From: Streptomyces hydrogenans
GTDB taxonomy: Bacteria; Actinomycetota; Actinomycetes; Streptomycetales; Streptomycetaceae
DNA: 60,395 bases
Assembly: GCF_014656075.1 (NCBI RefSeq)
Contig: NZ_BNBS01000028.1
Coordinates: 21,259-81,653 of the forward strand
Direction: 5' to 3'
Below the pieces are notes generated by a model. It ran no database searches and had not been told where the DNA came from. It saw only the letters and a program-made list of their open reading frames with translations. Positions within the stretch are counted from its first letter, which is position 1; each line of letters begins with the position of its first letter. Positions 1-7,926 of this stretch are shown here, piece after piece. The translations under genes and the position numbers were made by a program.

Positions 1-74
1 AGAAGGAGACCGTCGGAGGCGCGGGGCGTCCGACCACGGAAGAAGGAGACCGTCGGAAGCCCGGCCAGTCCGAC
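1..74. repeat. two tandem 40-base hairpin repeats
   Basis: Two copies of a roughly 40-base unit begin at 1 and 41, and their first 20 bases agree at 19 positions. Each contains the inverted repeat GTCGGA/TCCGAC (12-17 with 29-34, and 52-57 with 69-74) around an 11-base loop. The arms are identical in both copies while the loops differ, which suggests the stem is what is conserved. The array lies downstream of the nmtR stop and meets the window edge, so its true copy number and any gene it belongs to cannot be seen. It may be a terminator array or the 3' part of a feature to the left. Confidence 0.55.
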
Positions 75-125
75 GCCGGGCGGAGAAGCCCGCCGGAGGC
101 CCGGGCCGGGCCCGGGCCCGGGCGG

Positions 126-509
126 TCAGGCCGAAGGGCCCGCCGGGGGCTCCGCGGCCGTGTCGCGGACGCCGAGGCGGAGGTGTTCCACGTGGTAGAG
201 GGCCTGGTCGAGGAGTTCGGCTACGTGGTTGTCGTAGAGGGCGTAGACGATCGAGCGGCCGTGGCGCTCGCCCGTGACCAGGCCGAGGTTGCGCAGCAGG
301 CGCAACTGGTGGGAGCAGGCGGAGGGTTCCATCCCGACGGCCTCGGCGAGGTCGCCGACCGCGCAGGGGCCTTCCTGGAGCCTGGCGAGGATGTACAGGC
401 GGGACGGGGTGGCGAGGGCCTGGAGGGTGGCGGCGACGTCGGCGGTGCCGACGGCGTCGAGCCGCTCGCGGGGGGTGGCGGCGGTGGCGGCGTCGATTCC
501 GTGGCCCAT
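126..509 (-). CDS. nmtR: NmtR-type ArsR/SmtB family Ni/Co-sensing repressor
   Basis: Winged-helix metalloregulator of 127 residues that would repress the divergent metal-exporting ATPase until Ni(II) or Co(II) binds. The recognition helix is near residues 62-72 (PSACSHQLRLL). The C-terminal helix has the alpha-5 metal site DxH-x10-HxxH (Asp93, His95, His106, His109), the ligand set known for NmtR of Mycobacterium tuberculosis. The protein begins MGHG; in NmtR the free N-terminus and His3 of that same MGHG segment help bind nickel. This fixes the start at 509 rather than at upstream in-frame starts (533, 605), which would bury the ligand. Start-to-start distance to the ATPase is 94 bases, with a palindrome between. 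The family is certain; the nickel/cobalt assignment is by ligand pattern. Confidence 0.9.
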   Translation of the reverse strand: MGHGIDAATAATPRERLDAVGTADVAATLQALATPSRLYILARLQEGPCAVGDLAEAVGMEPSACSHQLRLLRNLGLVTGERHGRSIVYALYDNHVAELLDQALYHVEHLRLGVRDTAAEPPAGPSA

Positions 510-527
510 GGGCCCATCATACGGATG

Positions 528-551
528 ACACATGAATAGGTGTTCAGGTGT
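528..551. promoter_or_regulatory. ArsR/SmtB-type operator between nmtR and the metal ATPase
   Basis: An uninterrupted 12+12 imperfect inverted repeat: ACACATGAATAG followed by GTGTTCAGGTGT, with 9 of 12 arm positions complementary. Its core TGAATA-GG-TGTTCA matches the TGAACA-type half-sites bound by SmtB/CzrA/NmtR proteins. It sits 18 bases upstream of the nmtR start and 52 bases upstream of the ATPase start, so one dimer site could control both directions. Confidence 0.7.
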
Positions 552-603
552 TCCGGTATGGTGAGGGAGTAGCTGCCGCCTGCCCGCGAAGGGTCGCTCC
601 GTC

Positions 604-2721
604 ATGTCTTCTTCCCTGGATCAGCGGACCGCCCCCGCTCCCGAGGGCTCCCGCCCCACGCCGCTCCCCCGCCGCACGCGCGCGTACGCCCTGCCGGAGG
701 TGCGGTGGGCGCTGGCGGCGCTCGGGCTGTTCCTCCTCGCCCTTCCCCCGTACCTGCTCGGCGGCCCGGCCTGGCTGTGGGGGGCGCTCTTCGCCGGCGC
801 CTACGCCACCGGCGGGTGGGAGCCGGGCCGGGAGGGGCTCAAGGCGCTGCGGGAGCGGACCCTCGACGTGGACCTGCTGATGGTCGTCGCCGCGCTCGGC
901 GCCGCCGCGATCGGTCAGGTCCTGGACGGCGCGCTGCTCATCGTCATCTTCGCGACCTCCGGCGCCCTGGAGGCGGTCGCGACCGCGCGGACCGCGGACT
1001 CGGTGCGCGGGCTGCTCGACCTGGCGCCCGCGACCGCGACCCGGCTGCTCGCCGACGGCGCGGAGGAGACCGTCGACGCGGGACTGCTGGCGGTCGGGGA
1101 CACCGTCCTGGTGCGGCCCGGGGAGCGGATCGGCGCGGACGGGGAGGTGGTCGGCGGGGCGAGCGAGGTCGACCAGGCGACGATCACCGGCGAGCCGCTG
1201 CCGGTGGCCAAGGAGACGGGCGACGAGGTGTTCGCCGGGACCGTCAACGGCACCGGCGCCCTGCGGGTACGCGTCGGGCGCGAGCCGTCGGACTCGGTGA
1301 TCGCCCGGATCGTGCGGATGGTCGAGGAGGCGTCCCGGACCAAGGCGCCCACGCAGCTCTTCATCGAGAAGGTCGAGCAGCGGTACTCGGTCTCCATGGT
1401 CCTCGCGACCCTGGCCGTCTTCGCCGTCCCCCTCGCCTTCGGCGACGACCTGACGTCCGCGCTGCTGCGGGCGATGACCTTCATGATCGTCGCCTCGCCC
1501 TGCGCGGTGGTGCTGTCCACGATGCCGCCGCTGCTGTCCGCGATCGCCAACGCCGGCCGGCACGGCGTCCTCGCCAAGTCCGCCGTGGTCATGGAGCGCC
1601 TCGGGCAGGTCGACGCGGTCGCCCTCGACAAGACCGGCACCCTCACCGAGGGCGCCCCGCGCCTCACCGACGTCCGCCCGCTGCCCGGCACCGGCCTGGA
1701 CGCCGACGCCCTGCTGCGGCTCGCCGCCTCGGCCGAGCACCCCAGCGAGCACCCGCTGGCCCGTGCCGTCGTCGACGCCGCCCGGGAGCGCGGCCTCGCC
1801 CTGGCCCCCGCCGACGCCTTCGCCGCCACCCCCGGCCGCGGCGTCACCGCCACCGTCGAGGGCCGGCGGATCGAACTCGGCTCCCCGGCCCGACTCCTGC
1901 CCGACACCCACCAGGCGCGCGTGCACCCCCGCTCCGACACCCGCCCCGCGCACCCCGAAGCCCACCATGCCCGCGTGCACCCCCACCCCGACACCCGCCC
2001 CGCGCACCCCGACACCCACGCCGCGCACCCCGAAGCCGACCACGCGCGCGTGCGCCCCGAGAACGACCCCGCCCCCCTCGTCCGGGAGTTGGAGGAGGCC
2101 GGGAGCACCGCGGTGGCCGTGCTGCGCGACGGGGAGCCCGTCGGGGTGCTCGGTGTCGCCGACCGGCTCCGCCCCGACGCCGCCGCGACCGTCGCCGCGC
2201 TCACCCGGCTGACGGGCCGCGCCCCGGTCCTGTTGACCGGCGACAACGAGCGGGCCGCGCGGCGGGTGGCCGGGCGGGTCGGGATCACCGACGTGCGGGC
2301 CGGGCTGCTGCCCGAGGAGAAGGTGGCGGCGGTCCGGGCGTGGGAGGCGGAGGGCCGGCGGGTGCTGGTCGTCGGCGACGGGGTGAACGACGCTCCGGCG
2401 CTGGCCGCCGCCCACTGCGGGGTGGCGATGGGGCGGGCCGGCTCGGACCTCGCCCTGGAGACCGCCGACGCCGTCGTCGTGCGCGACGAGCTGGCCGCCG
2501 TCCCCGCGGTCGTCGCCCTCTCCCGCGCCGCGCACCGGCTGGTCGTCCAGAACCTGGTGATCGCGGGCGCGTTCATCGCCGTCCTGGTCGCCTGGGACCT
2601 GTTCGGGACCCTGCCGCTGCCCCTGGGCGTGGCCGGCCACGAGGGCTCCACCGTCCTCGTGGGGCTCAACGGGCTGCGCCTGCTCCGTCCGACGGCCTGG
2701 CCCCGCCCGGCGCGGGATTGA
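604..2721 (+). CDS. P1B-4 type heavy-metal (Co/Ni/Zn) exporting P-type ATPase with His-rich insert
   Basis: Membrane ATPase of 705 residues that pumps divalent metal out of the cytoplasm. Class P1B-4 is shown by the membrane motif SPC (Ser298-Pro299-Cys300) and the C-terminal HEGST motif starting at His679. Other P-type hallmarks are TGEP (about 195-198), the phosphorylated Asp342 in DKTGT, the SEHP motif and GDGVNDAP. There is no N-terminal CxxC metal-binding domain, as usual for P1B-4. Residues about 434-488, inside the nucleotide-binding domain, are a His/Pro-rich insert with 11 histidines in imperfect repeats, which is not a normal part of the family. It is divergent from the NmtR-type repressor, an arrangement like ctpJ/nmtR of mycobacteria. 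Its 3' end overlaps the convergent TetR gene by 56 bases. Confidence 0.92.
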   Translation: MSSSLDQRTAPAPEGSRPTPLPRRTRAYALPEVRWALAALGLFLLALPPYLLGGPAWLWGALFAGAYATGGWEPGREGLKALRERTLDVDLLMVVAALGAAAIGQVLDGALLIVIFATSGALEAVATARTADSVRGLLDLAPATATRLLADGAEETVDAGLLAVGDTVLVRPGERIGADGEVVGGASEVDQATITGEPLPVAKETGDEVFAGTVNGTGALRVRVGREPSDSVIARIVRMVEEASRTKAPTQLFIEKVEQRYSVSMVLATLAVFAVPLAFGDDLTSALLRAMTFMIVASPCAVVLSTMPPLLSAIANAGRHGVLAKSAVVMERLGQVDAVALDKTGTLTEGAPRLTDVRPLPGTGLDADALLRLAASAEHPSEHPLARAVVDAARERGLALAPADAFAATPGRGVTATVEGRRIELGSPARLLPDTHQARVHPRSDTRPAHPEAHHARVHPHPDTRPAHPDTHAAHPEADHARVRPENDPAPLVRELEEAGSTAVAVLRDGEPVGVLGVADRLRPDAAATVAALTRLTGRAPVLLTGDNERAARRVAGRVGITDVRAGLLPEEKVAAVRAWEAEGRRVLVVGDGVNDAPALAAAHCGVAMGRAGSDLALETADAVVVRDELAAVPAVVALSRAAHRLVVQNLVIAGAFIAVLVAWDLFGTLPLPLGVAGHEGSTVLVGLNGLRLLRPTAWPRPARD
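1903..2067 (+). repeat. imperfect repeats encoding a His/Pro-rich insert
   Basis: Inside the P1B-4 ATPase gene, a unit encoding ARVHPxxDTRPAHP occurs twice with a 54-base period (around 1914 and 1968), followed by shorter degenerate AHP and DHARV copies up to about 2067. The segment encodes 11 histidines in about 55 residues. The period is a multiple of three, so copy changes would keep the reading frame. Confidence 0.8.
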
Positions 2722-3412
2722 GGGCCGCCGCCGCGCTGTCCAGGAGCATCTCCAGGGCGGTCGGGTAGGCGCTGGTGTTCATGCGGGCGACCAGGCGCGG
2801 GGCGGTGGCGGCGATGTGCGGGTGGGTGCCGGCCGGGAGGCGGGCGTAGGTGGCCTGCCAGACGGCCTCGTCCGCCGCGCGGGCGGTGTGCGGGAGGGCG
2901 AGGGCCGCCGCGTCGAGCGCGGCGAAGGCGAGGGCCTGGTCGATGAAGGCGTGGTAGACGCGGACCGCCTCGGCGTCGGGGAGTCCGGCGGTGCGCAGGA
3001 CGCCGAGGATCGCCTCGTCGGCGGCGATCTCGTGGGAGCGGCCACTGACCCGGCTGGCGGTGAGGATCGCCGCCTGCGGGTGGGCGAGGTAGGCGGAGTG
3101 GACGCGCAGGCCGAGTTCGCGGAGGTCGGCCCGCCAGTCGCCGGTGGGCGCCCAGCCGCGCAGGGCGCGGCCCGCGAGTTCGTCGCCGACGGCGAGGAGG
3201 AGGTCGTCGGTGCTCCGGAAGTAGCGGTAGAGGCTGCTGGGGTCGGCGCCGATCGCCGCGCCGAGCCGGCGCACGGTCAGCCCGTCCCTGCCGTGTTCCT
3301 GGAGCATGCGCAGGGCGGTCTCGATGTAGAGCCGCTCCGAGAGGACGACCCCTCCCGCCTTGGCGGGTTTTCTGCGGCGCCGCTCCCCTTCGGGGACCAC
3401 TTTCTTAGCCAT
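2666..3412 (-). CDS. TetR family transcriptional regulator
   Basis: A 248-residue TetR-type repressor. The N-terminal DNA-binding domain lies at about residues 25-70, with the helix-turn-helix around TVRRLGAAIGADPSSLYRYF. The remainder is an alpha-helical ligand-binding domain of unknown specificity. A basic lysine/arginine-rich tail precedes the HTH. The start at 3412 has a purine-rich site (AAAGAGG) a few bases upstream; longer in-frame starts lack one. It is divergent from the saccharopine-dehydrogenase-like gene at 3550, its most likely target, across a 137-base gap. Its 3' end overlaps the convergent ATPase gene. Confidence 0.88.
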   Translation of the reverse strand: MAKKVVPEGERRRRKPAKAGGVVLSERLYIETALRMLQEHGRDGLTVRRLGAAIGADPSSLYRYFRSTDDLLLAVGDELAGRALRGWAPTGDWRADLRELGLRVHSAYLAHPQAAILTASRVSGRSHEIAADEAILGVLRTAGLPDAEAVRVYHAFIDQALAFAALDAAALALPHTARAADEAVWQATYARLPAGTHPHIAATAPRLVARMNTSAYPTALEMLLDSAAAALNPAPGGARPSDGAGAAR

Positions 3413-3549
3413 GGGGACCTCTTTCCCTAGCCTTCCCAGGTTATGCCAACACCGTTGACCCGAACCGCGGCGCGCGGCTTTCATGGGCGCACTCCAGGGA
3501 TCTGTCTCGTTCCCTCCCGTTTCCTCACGATGAGAGGTGGTTCGCCGCT

Positions 3550-4764
3550 ATGCGCGTCCTGCTCGTCGGTGCCGGTGGTGTGGGGACCGCCGTCACCCGG
3601 ATCGCCGCCCGCCGCTCCTTCCTCGGCCACATGGTGGTGGCCGACTACGACCTGTCCCGCGCGGAGGCGGCCGTCGCCGCGCTCGGCGCGTCGGCCGGCG
3701 GCCGGTTCAGCGCCGCGCGCGTCGACGCCTCCGACCGGGAGGCGGTGACCGCCCTGCTGGAGCGCGAGCGCTGCGACGTCCTGCTGAACGCGACCGACCC
3801 GCGGTTCGTGATGCCGCTCTTCGAAGCCGCCCTCACGGCCGGGACGCACTACCTGGACATGGCGATGTCGCTGTCCCGGCCGCACCCGGAGCGCCCGCAC
3901 GAGGAGTGCGGGGTGAAGCTGGGCGACGCGCAGTTCGAACGGGCCGCGGAGTGGGAGAAGTCCGGGCGGCTCGCGCTCGTCGGGATCGGCGTGGAGCCGG
4001 GCCTCTCGGACGTCTTCGCCCGCTACGCCGCCGAGGAACTCTTCGACACCGTCGAGGAGATCGGCGTCCGCGACGGCGCGAACCTCACCGTCGACGGCTA
4101 CGACTTCGCGCCCTCGTTCTCCATCTGGACGACCATCGAGGAGTGCCTGAACCCGCCGGTGGTCTGGGAGGCGGACCGCGGCTGGTTCACCACCCCGCCG
4201 TTCAGCGAGCCCGAGGTCTTCGACTTCCCCGAGGGCATCGGGCCGGTCGAGTGCGTGAACGTCGAGCACGAGGAGGTGCTGCTGATCCCGCGCTGGGTGG
4301 ACGCCCGCCGGGTCACCTTCAAGTACGGCCTCGGCGAGGAGTTCATCCGGACCCTCAAGGAGCTGCACCGCGTCGGGCTCGACCGTACGGAACCGGTGAC
4401 GCTGCCGGACGGGACGCGGGTCTCGCCCCGGGACGTCGTCGCGGCCTGTCTGCCCGACCCGGCGACCCTCGGCGACCGGATGCGCGGCAAGACCTGCGCC
4501 GGCACCTGGGTGAAGGGCACCAGGGACGGGGCGCCGCGCGAGGTGTACCTGTACCACGTGGTCGACAACGAGTGGTCGATGCGCGAGTACGGCTCCCAGG
4601 CCGTCGTCTGGCAGACCGCCGTCAACCCGGTCGTCGCGCTCGAACTGCTCGCCACCGGCGCCTGGACCGGCTCCGGCGTCCTCGGCGCCGAGGCCCTCGA
4701 CCCCCGCCCCTTCCTCGACCTCCTCACCGCGTACGGGTCCCCCTGGGGGCTGCGCGAGCAGTGA
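3550..4764 (+). CDS. saccharopine dehydrogenase family NAD(P)-binding oxidoreductase
   Basis: A 404-residue cytoplasmic oxidoreductase with a Rossmann fold at the extreme N-terminus (VLLVGAGGVGTAV, residues 3-15) and the overall layout of the saccharopine dehydrogenase/carboxynorspermidine synthase family. The substrate cannot be told from sequence: members act in lysine degradation, in polyamine synthesis, or are uncharacterised. The start is preceded by a GAGAGG site. A TetR gene is divergent upstream and may control it. The AlkZ-like gene follows 74 bases downstream on the same strand, so co-transcription is possible. Confidence 0.8.
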   Translation: MRVLLVGAGGVGTAVTRIAARRSFLGHMVVADYDLSRAEAAVAALGASAGGRFSAARVDASDREAVTALLERERCDVLLNATDPRFVMPLFEAALTAGTHYLDMAMSLSRPHPERPHEECGVKLGDAQFERAAEWEKSGRLALVGIGVEPGLSDVFARYAAEELFDTVEEIGVRDGANLTVDGYDFAPSFSIWTTIEECLNPPVVWEADRGWFTTPPFSEPEVFDFPEGIGPVECVNVEHEEVLLIPRWVDARRVTFKYGLGEEFIRTLKELHRVGLDRTEPVTLPDGTRVSPRDVVAACLPDPATLGDRMRGKTCAGTWVKGTRDGAPREVYLYHVVDNEWSMREYGSQAVVWQTAVNPVVALELLATGAWTGSGVLGAEALDPRPFLDLLTAYGSPWGLREQ

Positions 4765-4838
4765 CCGCCCGTGGCTCGGGGCGCCGTCCCGCCGGGCCCT
4801 GCCGCCCGTTGTCGGTGCCCCGCGCCACAATCGGGACC

Positions 4839-6014
4839 ATGACCGCGACCGTTCCGCCGCCCGCCCTCACCGCCCGCGCCCTCAACCGGGCCACGCTCGC
4901 CCGCCAGTCGCTGCTCGCGCGGGAGCCGGTCGGCGTCGAGGAGGCGGTCCGGCGGGTGGTGGCGCTCCAGGCGCAGCAGCCGGGCTCGCCGTACGTGGCG
5001 CTGTGGAACAGGGTGGCGGATTTCGACCCGGCCGCCCTGGACGCGGCGATCGGCGGCTTCCGGCTGGTCCGTTCGACCCTGATGCGGATCACCCTGCACC
5101 TCGTGCACGCCGAGGACTACCGCCCGTTCCGGCAGGCGGTGGAGCCGACGCTGCGCGGGAGCCGGCTGCGCGACCGGCGGTTCACCGACACCGGGATCAC
5201 GCCGGACGGCGCGGACGCGCTGCTGCCGGAGCTCCTGGCGTACGCGGACCGGTCCCGGACGGGCGAGGAACTGCGGCGCCGGGCGGAGGAGTTGTGGGGC
5301 GGCGGGAGCCTCACCCCGGCGGCGGGCCGGATGCTGCGGCAGTACGCGCCGCTGTGGCACGTGCCGAGCGGCCCGCCCTGGCAGTACGCCACCTCCCCCG
5401 GTTTCGTCGCCTCCGGACCCGCGCCGGTGCCGACCGCCCCGGAGGCTGCGGCCGAGGGCCTGGAGGCACTGGCCCGGCGCTATCTCGCGGGCTTCGGCCC
5501 CGCGTCGGCGGCGGATCTGGGCCAGTTCGGCCTCGTCCAGCGGGGCCGGGCGCGCGCGGCGCTCGACGCGCTGGTCGCCCGGGGCGCGGCGGAGGTCCTG
5601 GCCGGTCCGGACGGCGCGGTGCTGTACGACCTGCCGGGTGCGGTCCGCCCGGACGGGGAGACTCCGGCCCCGCCGCGGCTGATGGCGATGTGGGACAGCA
5701 CCCTGCTCGCGTACGCCGACCGCAGCCGGATCGTCCCCGACGCGTACCGCCGGCACGTCATACGGATCAACGGCGACGTGCTGCCGACGCTGCTCGTCGA
5801 CGGCCATGTCGCGGGGGCCTGGCGGCCCGTCGAGGGCGGCGTCGAGGCCGCCGCCTTCCATCCGCTGACGGCCGGCGACTGGGCCGGGCTCGCGGCCGAG
5901 GCGGCGTCGCTGGGGACGCTGCTCGCCGACCGCGACCCGAGGGTCTACGGCCGCTACGACCACTGGTGGGCCAAGGGCCTGCCGGCGGCCGAGACCCGGC
6001 TGCTGCCGTACTGA
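4839..6014 (+). CDS. AlkZ-like winged-helix DNA glycosylase (HTH_42 family)
   Basis: A 391-residue protein of the HTH_42 family (three tandem winged helices), which includes the DNA glycosylases AlkZ (azinomycin self-resistance in Streptomyces) and AlkX/YcaQ. The N-terminal half has LQAQQ, placing Gln44-Ala-Gln46 where AlkZ has its catalytic QxQ motif; AlkX-type proteins have QxD there. On that basis it is more AlkZ-like, possibly excising alkylated bases or unhooking crosslinks. The C-terminal third contains MAMWDSTLLAYADRSRIVP, typical of the family. It starts at ATG 4839; the open frame upstream of this belongs to another gene's shadow. Family confident, repair activity inferred. Confidence 0.82.
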   Translation: MTATVPPPALTARALNRATLARQSLLAREPVGVEEAVRRVVALQAQQPGSPYVALWNRVADFDPAALDAAIGGFRLVRSTLMRITLHLVHAEDYRPFRQAVEPTLRGSRLRDRRFTDTGITPDGADALLPELLAYADRSRTGEELRRRAEELWGGGSLTPAAGRMLRQYAPLWHVPSGPPWQYATSPGFVASGPAPVPTAPEAAAEGLEALARRYLAGFGPASAADLGQFGLVQRGRARAALDALVARGAAEVLAGPDGAVLYDLPGAVRPDGETPAPPRLMAMWDSTLLAYADRSRIVPDAYRRHVIRINGDVLPTLLVDGHVAGAWRPVEGGVEAAAFHPLTAGDWAGLAAEAASLGTLLADRDPRVYGRYDHWWAKGLPAAETRLLPY

Positions 6015-6237
6015 CCGCGCCCGGCGGCCGGGACCGCCCGCGCCCTCCCCCATTGCCACTGACCAGGAAGGCCCTTATCTTCGAGCCACAACCTACGGAC
6101 CGGGATGCTCGTCAGTCCCGGGGCGGTCCGCCGTTCACGGGCCGGACGGCGGGGAGCGCACGGCCGCGGGACGCGGGCGCGCTGGACGCCGGGCGTACGG
6201 GATATCCGTATCCGCGTACCCGCAGGAGCTGAACCGC

Positions 6238-7158
6238 ATGAGCAAGCACGTCCTGGCCCAGAACCAGTACGGCAAGGCCGAGAACCGCATCGTCAGGATC
6301 GCCCGCAGGGGCGGCGAGGACGGCGCCTGGCACGAGATCCGCGACCTGAACGTGTCGGTGGCGCTGCGCGGCGAGTACCGCGACGTCCACCTGACCGGCG
6401 ACAACGGCAACTGCCTGCCGACCGACACCACCAAGAACACGATCTACGCCTTCGCCAAGGAGCACGGCATCGCCTCCCCCGAGGCGTTCGCGATCCTCCT
6501 CGCCAAGCACTTCGTGACCTCCCAGGAGGTGATCCGGGAGGCGCAGATCCGGGTCGAGGAGTACGCCTGGGAGCGGATCCCGGTGCCGACCCGCAAGGAG
6601 CAGCACTCCTTCGTCCGCCAGGGCCAGGAGGTGCGCACCGCGCAGGTCACGTACAGCGAGACCACCGGTCTCCAGGTGCTGTCCGGGCTCAAGGACCTGA
6701 CGGTCATGAACTCGACGAACTCCGAGTTCCACGGCTACATCAAGGACCGGTACACGACGCTCCAGGAGGCGTACGACCGGATCCTGGCCACCAAGGTCAC
6801 CGCCCGCTGGGCGAACTCGGCCACGGCCGCCGCGGACCCGGAGCACGACTGGGACCGCTCGTACGCCAAGGCCCGCCGGCACATGCTGGAGGCGTTCGCG
6901 GAGACGTACAGCTACTCGCTCCAGCAGACGCTGCACGCGATGGCCTGCCGGGTCCTCGACCACGTGCCGACGGTCAACGAGGTCCGGCTCAACCTGCCGA
7001 ACAAGCACCACTTCCTGGTGGACCTGGAGCCCTTCGGCCTCAAGAACGACAACGAGGTGTACTTCGCGGCCGACCGCATGTACGGCCTCATCGAGGGCAC
7101 CGTCCACCGCGACGGCGTCCAGCCGGTGATCGCCACCTCGGACTGGATCACCGCCTAG
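6238..7158 (+). CDS. pucL: urate oxidase (uricase), cofactor-independent
   Basis: A 306-residue homotetrameric enzyme that oxidises urate to 5-hydroxyisourate in purine catabolism. The proton-relay residues are visible: Lys13 in QYGKAENR and Thr62-Asp63 in PTDTTKNT. The C-terminal NKHHFLVDL and NEVYFAADRMYG segments are typical of the second T-fold domain. Length matches the family. An AGGAG-like site precedes the ATG. The usual partners (5-hydroxyisourate hydrolase, OHCU decarboxylase, allantoinase) are not adjacent, so this is a solitary copy. The 223 bases upstream hold no gene. Confidence 0.95.
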   Translation: MSKHVLAQNQYGKAENRIVRIARRGGEDGAWHEIRDLNVSVALRGEYRDVHLTGDNGNCLPTDTTKNTIYAFAKEHGIASPEAFAILLAKHFVTSQEVIREAQIRVEEYAWERIPVPTRKEQHSFVRQGQEVRTAQVTYSETTGLQVLSGLKDLTVMNSTNSEFHGYIKDRYTTLQEAYDRILATKVTARWANSATAAADPEHDWDRSYAKARRHMLEAFAETYSYSLQQTLHAMACRVLDHVPTVNEVRLNLPNKHHFLVDLEPFGLKNDNEVYFAADRMYGLIEGTVHRDGVQPVIATSDWITA

Positions 7159-7168
7159 CCGCGGCCGG

Positions 7169-7513
7169 TCAGGCCGCCGTCGCGCCGAGCCAGGCGGCTC
7201 CGAGCCCGGCGGCCAGGCTGACCAGCACGTAGAGGACGGCGCGGGCCTTCGCGCCGTCCTCGTACAGCTTCAGCGTCTCGTGGGAGAACGTCGAGTAGGT
7301 GGTGAGGGCGCCGCACAGGCCGGTGCCGAGGAGCAGCTGGGCGTGCGCCGAGGCCAGGCCCGTCACCAGGCCGAGGACGAGGGAGCCGGAGACGTTCACG
7401 GCGAGGGTGCCCCACGGGAAGTCCGGTCCGAAGCGGGCCTTCGCGACGAGGTCCGCGTACCAGCGCAGGGGCGCGCCGACGGCCGCCCCGGCGACGACGA
7501 ACAGCCAGTTCAC
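7169..7513 (-). CDS. crcB: fluoride efflux channel CrcB/FluC, second subunit
   Basis: A 114-residue four-helix membrane protein of the Fluc fluoride channel family. The signature TGLCGALTTYSTFSHET holds the conserved Phe/Ser/Thr residues lining the pore, and the N-terminal GAPLRWYAD carries the conserved Arg. The GTG start at 7513 overlaps the stop of the upstream crcB gene by 4 bases (GTGA), implying translational coupling. Two adjacent dissimilar copies usually form a heterodimeric channel. The 3' end faces the uricase gene 10 bases away. Confidence 0.92.
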   Translation of the reverse strand: MNWLFVVAGAAVGAPLRWYADLVAKARFGPDFPWGTLAVNVSGSLVLGLVTGLASAHAQLLLGTGLCGALTTYSTFSHETLKLYEDGAKARAVLYVLVSLAAGLGAAWLGATAA

Positions 7514-7926
7514 CCGGCCTCCGTCCGGTCGCGTACGAGGCTCCGCGCGGCGGCGGTCCCGGCCCAGACGGCGGCCAGCGCCGTGACGAGCGTGCCGCCG
7601 AAGTAGAGCAGCCCGCGTGCGGTGTGACCGGTGCTCAGCAGCCGCTGGGTGTCGAGCGCATAGGTGGAGAAGGTGGTGAAACCGCCGCAGAACCCGGTGC
7701 CGAGGAAGGGCCGCAGCAGCGGGTGCGGGGTCGCGCGGGTCTCGGTGAGCAGCACCATGAGGACGCCGAGCAGGGCACAGCCCGTCGCGTTGACCAGGAA
7801 GACCGTCCACGGGAACCCGCCGGCCGGGGTGGGCCACAGGAGCGCCGCGCCATAGCGCGCGGCAGCGCCGATCGCGCCGCCGGCGGAGACCACCAGGGCG
7901 ACCGGCGGCCGACCGCGCGCGTTCAC
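7510..7926 (-). CDS. crcB: fluoride efflux channel CrcB/FluC, first subunit
   Basis: A 138-residue FluC paralogue with four predicted membrane helices and the motifs GAAARYGA and TGFCGGFTTFSTYALDT. It is the first gene of the crcB pair and ends in a GTGA overlap with the second. The start is taken as GTG at 7926 (V-N-A-R-G); an in-frame ATG at 7971 would add a 15-residue non-conserved leader. No fluoride riboswitch could be recognised upstream. Confidence 0.9.
   Translation of the reverse strand: MNARGRPPVALVVSAGGAIGAAARYGAALLWPTPAGGFPWTVFLVNATGCALLGVLMVLLTETRATPHPLLRPFLGTGFCGGFTTFSTYALDTQRLLSTGHTARGLLYFGGTLVTALAAVWAGTAAARSLVRDRTEAG

Noticed and set aside
544..2640. Long open frame antisense to the metal ATPase gene, and similar very long antisense frames such as 17432-20290 and 54265-56481
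   Set aside because: Very high GC gives long stop-free frames opposite real genes. The products are low-complexity, rich in Gly, Arg, Ala and Pro, and match no family.
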